From NCBI GenBank assembly GCA_039794405.1, contig JBDIVL010000076.1, forward strand, positions 1 through 10,597: a stretch of DNA of 10,597 nucleotides, in the 5' to 3' direction. Below the pieces are notes generated by a model. It saw only the letters and a program-made list of their open reading frames with translations, was not told where the DNA came from and ran no database searches. Of this stretch, positions 6,029 to 10,597 are shown piece after piece. Source of the stretch: JBDIVL01 sp039794405 (lineage in GTDB: Bacteria > Planctomycetota > Brocadiia > Brocadiales > Brocadiaceae). The position numbers and the translations under genes were made by a program. The first letter of the stretch is position 1. Each line of letters starts with the position of its first letter.

Positions 6029-7975
6029 ATGACTAAACTCATTGATATTACCATTCCAGGGCAAAAAAGGTATTATTCCTTAAAAGACATCACCATTATT
6101 GGTCGTGCCTCTACAACTGACATTAAACTCGATGATCTTCTGGTCTCACGCCACCATGCACGGATCAGTAAGTCGGATGGGAAACATTTCATTGAAGATT
6201 TATGCAGCCAGAATGGTGTTTTTTTAAATGGTGAACGGATAACGGGTCCTCAATTTTTAACCCACGGCAGCAAGATTTGTGTTGGACCATATACATTAGT
6301 TTTCGAAGACACCGAAGATAATGGTGAATCCATACAGCCATATAGAATCGATAGCCAATCCAGCGAATATACTCAGGTTATCATGGCCACTAAAGATTCA
6401 TTATCAGACGGATCTTTGGTGGATGAAACAATGTATCGTGAGACTGGAAGCCAGGAGGGATTTGAACAATTACAGAAAAGATTAAAAATCTTCCATGACA
6501 TTACAAGGGCTATCGGTAATGTATTTGATATCGACGTATTACTGAAAGAAATCGTTCAAATTATCTTTAACGTATTCCCTCATGCAGAACGGTGCTTTGT
6601 AGCCTTGCGGGATGCCGGAGAAGATCAATTAACAATCCAGACGATCCAGGCAAAAGACACAACATTGGCCGAGAAAGAGAATATCATGAGCCAAACACTT
6701 GCCCAGCGTGCCATTCGTGAACGAAAATCGCTGCTTATTATGGATACACAAATGGATTCCAGGGTTAGTGAAAGCGTAAAGATTATCGGCGCCCGTTCTA
6801 TCATGTGTGCCCCCCTTATGTGTCCCCAACAAACTCTCGGTATTCTGCAGATTGAGAGCAAGAGCAGGCACTATGAATTCTCGAAGGCTGATTTGGATAT
6901 TTTTACCGGTATTGCATCTCAGATGGCGTTGCTTATTTATAATGCCGAGCTTTTTGATAACCTGAAGAAAGCAAAAGAGCGCATTGAATCGGAAAATAAC
7001 AATCTCAAGAAACAGCAGAAGATCCATTCATCTTTTAGCGGCATTGTTGGCACAAGTCTAAAAATTCAAGAGACTTTAGAACTTGTGAGAAAGGTCAGTG
7101 ATGCCCCCTGTAGTGTCCTCGTTACGGGAGAAAGCGGTTCGGGGAAGGAACTGATCGTCAAGGCGATACATTACAATAGCTCGAGATCTGATCAACCGTT
7201 TGTTGCCATAAATTGTGCAGCAATTCCTCGATCCCTCTTAGAAAGTGAATTGTTTGGTTACGAGAAGGGTGCATTTACGGGGGCAGTAGAGGCAAAACAG
7301 GGACTCTTTGAGGTGGCAAATAAGGGGACGATTTTTCTTGACGAGATTGGGGATATGCACCTTCACACCCAGGCAAAACTTTTACGTGTCCTGCAGGAGA
7401 AGGAATTACAGCGGATAGGTGGTACCAAGGTAGTCAAGATTGATGTACGGGTACTGGCAGCAACCAATAAAGATTTGAAGATTGCGATTAGCGATGGAAG
7501 ATTTCGTGACGACCTTTTTTATCGTTTGAACGTGGTACCTATCAGCATCCCGCCGTTGCGGGAGCGCAGAGAAGATATCCCCTTGCTCGTAGAACATTTT
7601 CTGGCACTGAGCTGTGCCGATATCGGAAAGCATATCAAAGGAATTACCCCTGATGTATTAATGCTGCTCTCAAATTATTCTTGGCCGGGTAATGTACGTG
7701 AATTACGAAATGTCATCGAAAGAATTGTTACCCTTGCCTCTGATGATAGTATGATCGGTGCAGACATGTTACCACCGGAGATCTATGATAAATCCCCTGT
7801 GCGGCAGAAGTACAAATCTACGGGAACCCTTTATGAAGCTCAAAGACAGCTGGAAATGGAGATGATCCGGGAAGCACTAGAATCTACAGGGGGGAACAAG
7901 TCAAAAGCGGCGGAGCTGCTGGGAATCAGCCGGAAGGTGTTGTACGAAAAGCTGGACTTATATAAATTTGCCTAG
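6029..7975 (+). CDS. FHA-GAF sigma54-dependent transcriptional activator (enhancer-binding protein)
   Basis: This 648-residue cytoplasmic regulator should bind upstream sites and use ATP to open sigma54-RNA polymerase complexes. Residues about 5-95 are an FHA domain with the phosphothreonine-binding set G25/R26, S40-R41, H43 and N62/G63. Residues about 150-310 are a GAF domain. A coiled-coil-like linker follows (about 312-332). The AAA+ domain (about 340-565) has Walker A GESGSGKE (367-374), the sigma54-contacting GAFTGA (414-419), Walker B IFLDEIGD (435-442) and WPGNVRELRNVIER. A Fis-type HTH ends the protein (about 612-645, NKSKAAELLGISRKVLYEKL). There is no receiver domain. An upstream in-frame ATG at 5927 would add 34 residues overlapping rseP and unlike FHA N-termini, so 6029 is preferred, although it has no RBS. 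Read-through from rseP is likely (gap 34 nt). Targets are unknown. Confidence 0.93.
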   Translation: MTKLIDITIPGQKRYYSLKDITIIGRASTTDIKLDDLLVSRHHARISKSDGKHFIEDLCSQNGVFLNGERITGPQFLTHGSKICVGPYTLVFEDTEDNGESIQPYRIDSQSSEYTQVIMATKDSLSDGSLVDETMYRETGSQEGFEQLQKRLKIFHDITRAIGNVFDIDVLLKEIVQIIFNVFPHAERCFVALRDAGEDQLTIQTIQAKDTTLAEKENIMSQTLAQRAIRERKSLLIMDTQMDSRVSESVKIIGARSIMCAPLMCPQQTLGILQIESKSRHYEFSKADLDIFTGIASQMALLIYNAELFDNLKKAKERIESENNNLKKQQKIHSSFSGIVGTSLKIQETLELVRKVSDAPCSVLVTGESGSGKELIVKAIHYNSSRSDQPFVAINCAAIPRSLLESELFGYEKGAFTGAVEAKQGLFEVANKGTIFLDEIGDMHLHTQAKLLRVLQEKELQRIGGTKVVKIDVRVLAATNKDLKIAISDGRFRDDLFYRLNVVPISIPPLRERREDIPLLVEHFLALSCADIGKHIKGITPDVLMLLSNYSWPGNVRELRNVIERIVTLASDDSMIGADMLPPEIYDKSPVRQKYKSTGTLYEAQRQLEMEMIREALESTGGNKSKAAELLGISRKVLYEKLDLYKFA

Positions 7976-8169
7976 TACTGTTATCCTGATGTAACGCATA
8001 CATTCTTAAATCTTTTTCCAAACAGTTAAAGATCAACGAAAGACATTAACCTCATCTTTTCCTCCATACGAATTTCAATTCGCTATTAAAGATTTTCTCT
8101 CATTGGACATCTTACCCTTATCATAGGTGAAGATAAAATATGTCAGGGTGCATAACATGCTGATCTTTG

Positions 8170-8256
8170 GCCGGTAAATCCTGGATTAGTGCCATGTACC
8201 TATGAAACATGTCCAACGTTTTGGTTTAATCGTGGATGCGACTGAACCAATCCTGA
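8170..8256 (+). repeat. Dispersed intergenic element, copy B
   Basis: This is the same-orientation relative of 1533-1615. The hairpin at 8223-8248 pairs GGTTTAATCG with CGACTGAACC around a 6-nt loop, with one A-C mismatch and one G-U pair. Upstream, CATGT/ACATG (8193-8197 with 8207-8211) can form a second small hairpin that copy A lacks. GGATT (8183-8187) can pair with AATCC (8249-8253) to close the whole unit. AATCCTG occurs at both ends (8177-8183 and 8249-8255) as a perfect 7-nt direct repeat. The internal spacing between GTGCCA and the CGTTTTGG core is about 3 nt longer than in copy A. Confidence 0.7.
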
Positions 8257-8295
8257 CTTTGATGTTTCGATGTATCCCCCACCGAAATGCATGTG

Positions 8296-8335
8296 TATCT
8301 TTCATACCATTTTGCCTAGGCGAATGGGAAAGATA
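8296..8335. repeat. Long hairpin downstream of repeat copy B
   Basis: TATCTTTC (8296-8303) pairs perfectly with GAAAGATA (8328-8335). After a 3-nt bulge, CCATT (8307-8311) pairs with AATGG (8323-8327), and the apex contains the palindrome GCCTAGGC. There is no T tract, so it is not a typical terminator. It lies 40 nt after copy B, much as the palindrome at 1622-1709 follows copy A, but the two hairpins do not share sequence. Confidence 0.5.
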
Positions 8336-8548
8336 GTTAAAATGCCGATAAAAGCCATAATTAATTTCATAGTGAAACTACTATTGCATAATGGAATGTT
8401 TTTGTGGAGTGATAAGCTGCTATTTATCATAGGCATACGAGAATATTATTATTTTAATAAATAATTAACTTTATACAACTTATATAAAATATAAATAGTA
8501 TTTTCTCCCCTTTACGTGGAGTTGGTATATTTTTCGTATTAAGTAAAG

Positions 8549-8654
8549 GTAAAAACAAAGTTTATCTGTTTTGCTTCCCGCATGGGATTGCAGTAAAAAG
8601 AAGATCGGAGTCCCGTTTTTTCATTAAATACTTTCTATACGGGCTATCTTTACC
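8549..8654 (+). promoter_or_regulatory. Possible structured leader upstream of the HPP gene
   Basis: GGTA(AA) at 8549 and (TT)TACC ending at 8654 could close a region containing two hairpins. The first is CTG..TCCC-GCAT-GGGA..CAG (8566-8593). The second is AAGAT/ATCTT plus CCCGT/ACGGG (8601-8605 with 8646-8650, and 8612-8616 with 8639-8643). The stems are short and the closing stem partly competes with the second hairpin, so chance pairing cannot be excluded. It matches no riboswitch class that I recognise. Confidence 0.22.
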
Positions 8655-8705
8655 AATAAATATTATATAAACAATCATCGGTCAGCCATCTGTTTCTGTC
8701 CGATT

Positions 8706-8726
8706 GTTGACAGTTGACTGCTGACA
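8706..8726. repeat. Degenerate heptamer tandem repeat (GTTGACA-like)
   Basis: Three adjacent heptamers, GTTGACA, GTTGACT and GCTGACA, differ from one another by one or two bases. They resemble the short tandemly repeated heptamers known from cyanobacterial intergenic regions. A role here is unknown. Confidence 0.5.
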
Positions 8727-8842
8727 GCTCGCGATCTTTTTGCGATCTGAGGCTTCGTCTCGGTAGGAATAAGTCAAGGAAAAAAACCTTTCATGTAAAG
8801 CTTTTCCTGCCATCAAGCTGCCGACATATATTAAGGTGTTAG

Positions 8843-9520
8843 ATGTTTAAAAGGAAAAAGGCTACCAAGGTTAAAAAGATATTAGATGTGAAGTTTGAAG
8901 TGGAAAAACTTGAAGATGAAAAGGGTTATTTAGATCGTTTCATAAGTTTTTTTAAATGGTCTTCAAATGGGGAGAAGGGAAAAATGCCACTAATGGAGAA
9001 AGTAAATGAAATAAGTGCATATGTAAAAAAGTTGCCGAAGGCACCACAACCTGCCATTCCTGCAAGGGAGGTATGGCTTTCGTTGTGGGGAGCATTTCTC
9101 GGTGTGGGGTTTACGGCTTTACTTGCGTATATTTGGAAGTTTCCCATGCTGTTAGGGCCATTTGGTGCAAGTGCTGTGCTCATTTACGGGGCTTACAAGG
9201 CACCGCTTGCACAGCCGAGGAATGTTCTTTTGGGACATTTTCTTGCGGCCTGTATTGGAGTGGTCACGCATGATTTCTTTGGTACGACGTTCTGGTCTAT
9301 TGCACTAGGTGTTGCCCTTGCCCTGGTACTTATGGTGGTAACATACTCGATCCATCCACCGGCAGGTGCAACTGCTTATGTGGCTGTGCAGACCGGAGGA
9401 TTAGGTACCGGCTATATGTACATACTTAATCCGGTTATTTTGGGGGCATTTATTTTGGTATTAATTGGTGTTATTTTCAATAAATTGGGGAAAAGGGATT
9501 ACCCTACGCACTGGTGGTAA
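8843..9520 (+). CDS. HPP-family integral membrane protein (possible nitrite permease/channel)
   Basis: This 225-residue protein has a charged cytosolic N-terminus (about 1-70) and then four to five membrane segments (about 75-97, 100-122, 128-142, 147-170 and 192-215). The family signatures are present: PFGASAVLIYG (from P106), QPRN (124-127) and the eponymous H171-P172-P173 in SIHPPAGATAY. HPP proteins from chloroplasts and cyanobacteria have been linked to nitrite transport, so nitrite movement is a reasonable hypothesis if this is an anammox organism; nothing in the sequence proves the substrate. A TAG lies directly before the ATG at 8843, whose RBS is weak (AAGGTG, only 4 nt away). An internal ATG at 8984 (residue 48), preceded by GGGGAGAAGGG, could be an alternative start and would remove most of the basic tail. 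The next gene begins 63 nt downstream and may be co-transcribed. Confidence 0.85.
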   Translation: MFKRKKATKVKKILDVKFEVEKLEDEKGYLDRFISFFKWSSNGEKGKMPLMEKVNEISAYVKKLPKAPQPAIPAREVWLSLWGAFLGVGFTALLAYIWKFPMLLGPFGASAVLIYGAYKAPLAQPRNVLLGHFLAACIGVVTHDFFGTTFWSIALGVALALVLMVVTYSIHPPAGATAYVAVQTGGLGTGYMYILNPVILGAFILVLIGVIFNKLGKRDYPTHWW

Positions 9521-9563
9521 GATTTCTAAAGAAGGTATCAATTTATAAACTTAGATGTACAAT

Positions 9564-9573
9564 GTAAATTTAC
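9564..9573. other. Perfect 10-bp palindrome before the Cache sensor RBS
   Basis: GTAAATTTAC reads identically on both strands and abuts the ribosome binding site at 9574. It could be an operator half or simply AT-rich chance. Confidence 0.25.
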
Positions 9574-9583
9574 GGAGAGAACA

Positions 9584-10597
9584 ATGTATATCTCGATTAA
9601 AAATCGACTCATTTTCTTATTGATCGCATTTACGTTATTACCGTTTGTTTTGTTGAGGATTGTAGCCTATCCGCGGATACAGGCAGATCTTCAGGAAGTA
9701 CTGATACGTAATCTTGACGGTATCGGGCATAAGCAATCAGAACTAGTAACAAATTGGATGAATGAAAGGACGATGAATGCTCACGCAATAGCAAACAATC
9801 CTATGATGGCTAAATCGGTAAAGGTTACAAAAGAAGACAAGGATTATCCCGATATCGTTCAATATCTTGAAGTAGTTAAAGATGAATTTGGGTACAAAGG
9901 GATACAAGTAAGTAACGATAAGGGTATCGTAACCGTTGCTACAACTGAGGAAAAGCCGGGGAATGACATTTCCCAGATGGATCACTTTAAGGAGGCAATT
10001 CAGGGAAAAACATTTATATCAAGTGTTGTTCCATCTGAAGTCCCTTTAACGAATGAATATGGTGAAAAAGAACTCGGCATGCCGACGATGTTTGTTTCAT
10101 CTCCATTGAAAGACAGGGATGGAATAATTATTGGCGTTGTTGCCCTGAGGATTGATGTATTTAAATTGAGTGATTTGATGTTAAGCCTCAAGCTCGGTAA
10201 GACAGGAGAAACTTACCTGGTAAGTAAAGATGGATACATGATTACTGAATCGAGATTTGCCGGGCATCTCAAAGAAATGGGGCTGGTGAAGAAGAGATGT
10301 ACTCTGGAATTAAAATTAGTTAATCCGGAAACCGGTGAACTAACGAAAGGTGCCCAGCAGTGTGTCGCTGGTAATAGTGGCTTTAATGCAAAAGGGTATA
10401 AAGATTATAGTGGAGTTACCGTTTTAGGTGTATGGCGTTGGTTACCTGATTTTAATTGGGGAGTGATAGCAGAGATAGACAGAGATGAAGGATATGGTGC
10501 TGCCTATAATCTAAACTACATTGTAACTTCTGTACTGTTGATCCTTGCATTTCCCTTTATCATGGTAGCATACTTGATTGGAAGAAAGATTTCAACA
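9584..10597 (+). CDS. N-terminal part of a double-Cache transmembrane sensor protein (3' end outside window)
   Basis: The frame starts at the ATG at 9584, with GGAGAGA at 9574-9580 as RBS, and stays open to the right edge (338 residues). Residues about 8-30 are a membrane anchor. Residues about 31-310 are extracytoplasmic with the layout of a dCache_1 domain: a long helix (QSELVTNWMNERTMNAHAIANNP), a first PAS-like lobe (GYKGIQVSNDKGIV, VFVSSPLKDRDG-type strand, GVVALRIDV) and a second lobe (GKTGETYLVSKDGYMITES, FNWGVIAEID). C239 and C260 could form a disulfide in the second lobe. Residues about 312-333 are the second membrane segment, followed by RK at the cytoplasmic border. Such domains bind small ligands such as amino acids, amines or carboxylates. 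The output domain (histidine kinase, chemoreceptor, phosphatase or cyclase) lies beyond the window and cannot be told. Confidence 0.85.
   Translation, partial: MYISIKNRLIFLLIAFTLLPFVLLRIVAYPRIQADLQEVLIRNLDGIGHKQSELVTNWMNERTMNAHAIANNPMMAKSVKVTKEDKDYPDIVQYLEVVKDEFGYKGIQVSNDKGIVTVATTEEKPGNDISQMDHFKEAIQGKTFISSVVPSEVPLTNEYGEKELGMPTMFVSSPLKDRDGIIIGVVALRIDVFKLSDLMLSLKLGKTGETYLVSKDGYMITESRFAGHLKEMGLVKKRCTLELKLVNPETGELTKGAQQCVAGNSGFNAKGYKDYSGVTVLGVWRWLPDFNWGVIAEIDRDEGYGAAYNLNYIVTSVLLILAFPFIMVAYLIGRKIST

Larger units (their letters stand above)
7976..8842. other. Long intergenic region between the sigma54 activator and the HPP gene
   Basis: These 867 nt hold no convincing gene. No strong terminator follows the activator; only weak AT-rich pairings are seen (ATCTTT 8010-8015 with AAAGAT 8028-8033, and CGAATT 8069-8074 with AATTCG 8077-8082). 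Then come dispersed repeat copy B (8170-8256), a hairpin (8296-8335), an AT-rich stretch (about 8340-8510), a set of possible leader hairpins (8549-8654), an imperfect inverted repeat (ACAAT..CGG 8671-8681 with CCGATTGT 8700-8707) and heptamer repeats (8706-8726). The only longish ORF here, 8270-8464, has no family features and overlaps these structures. Confidence 0.65.

Noticed and set aside
8270..8464. 64-codon ORF on + strand
   Set aside because: No RBS, no recognisable domain, an odd composition, and it overlaps the hairpin at 8296-8335 and an AT-rich spacer. It is more likely a chance frame.
8707..8712. TTGACA as a -35 box for the HPP gene
   Set aside because: There is no -10-like hexamer 16-18 nt downstream (GC-rich CGCGAT there); the TTGACA is part of the heptamer repeat.
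1411..8842. CRISPR array or associated genes
   Set aside because: The only repeats are two dispersed copies and short heptamers; there is no regularly spaced array and no Cas protein.

Overview
The window is about 42% GC by eye, and every recognisable gene lies on the + strand. The gene content suggests a planctomycete of the anammox group (Brocadiales, Kuenenia/Brocadia-like). The supports are a NarG/NxrA-like molybdoenzyme C-terminus, a secreted blue-copper-type protein next to it, an MEP-pathway/site-2-protease operon, an FHA-GAF sigma54 activator, and an HPP-family membrane protein of the type linked to nitrite transport elsewhere. The assignment is inference; no rRNA or other phylogenetic marker is present.

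Layout. (1) 1-423: C-terminal end of a NarG/NxrA-like catalytic subunit, closed by a stem-loop terminator. (2) 599-1418: a secreted cupredoxin with a C-terminal carboxypeptidase-regulatory-like domain, closed by a near-ideal intrinsic terminator. (3) 1419-1962: a long gap holding one copy of a dispersed repeat (copy A), a long imperfect palindrome, a near-consensus sigma70-type promoter and a leader of about 180 nt. (4) 1963-7975: a compact run of ispG, dxr, rseP and an FHA-GAF-sigma54 activator. dxr and rseP overlap by 13 nt, and the activator starts 34 nt after rseP. (5) 7976-8842: a second long gap with copy B of the dispersed repeat, further hairpins and heptamer repeats, but no convincing gene. 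(6) 8843-9520: HPP-family integral membrane protein. (7) 9584 to the right edge: N-terminal 338 residues of a double-Cache transmembrane sensor, cut by the window end.

How the genes relate. IspG and Dxr catalyse two steps of non-mevalonate isoprenoid synthesis. RseP is an intramembrane metalloprotease of envelope stress signalling and is commonly encoded next to dxr. The adjacent sigma54 activator has no receiver domain; its FHA and GAF domains suggest cytoplasmic control by phosphopeptide binding and a small ligand. The molybdoenzyme, the copper protein and perhaps the HPP protein would fit respiratory nitrogen-oxide metabolism, but they are in separate transcription units.

The least explained item is the pair of about 85-nt, same-orientation intergenic elements at 1533-1615 and 8170-8256. 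They share a stem-loop and a CCAA(A)CGTTTTGG core, and each is bounded by its own short direct repeat. No complete new system is evident; this element is the best candidate for something undescribed.
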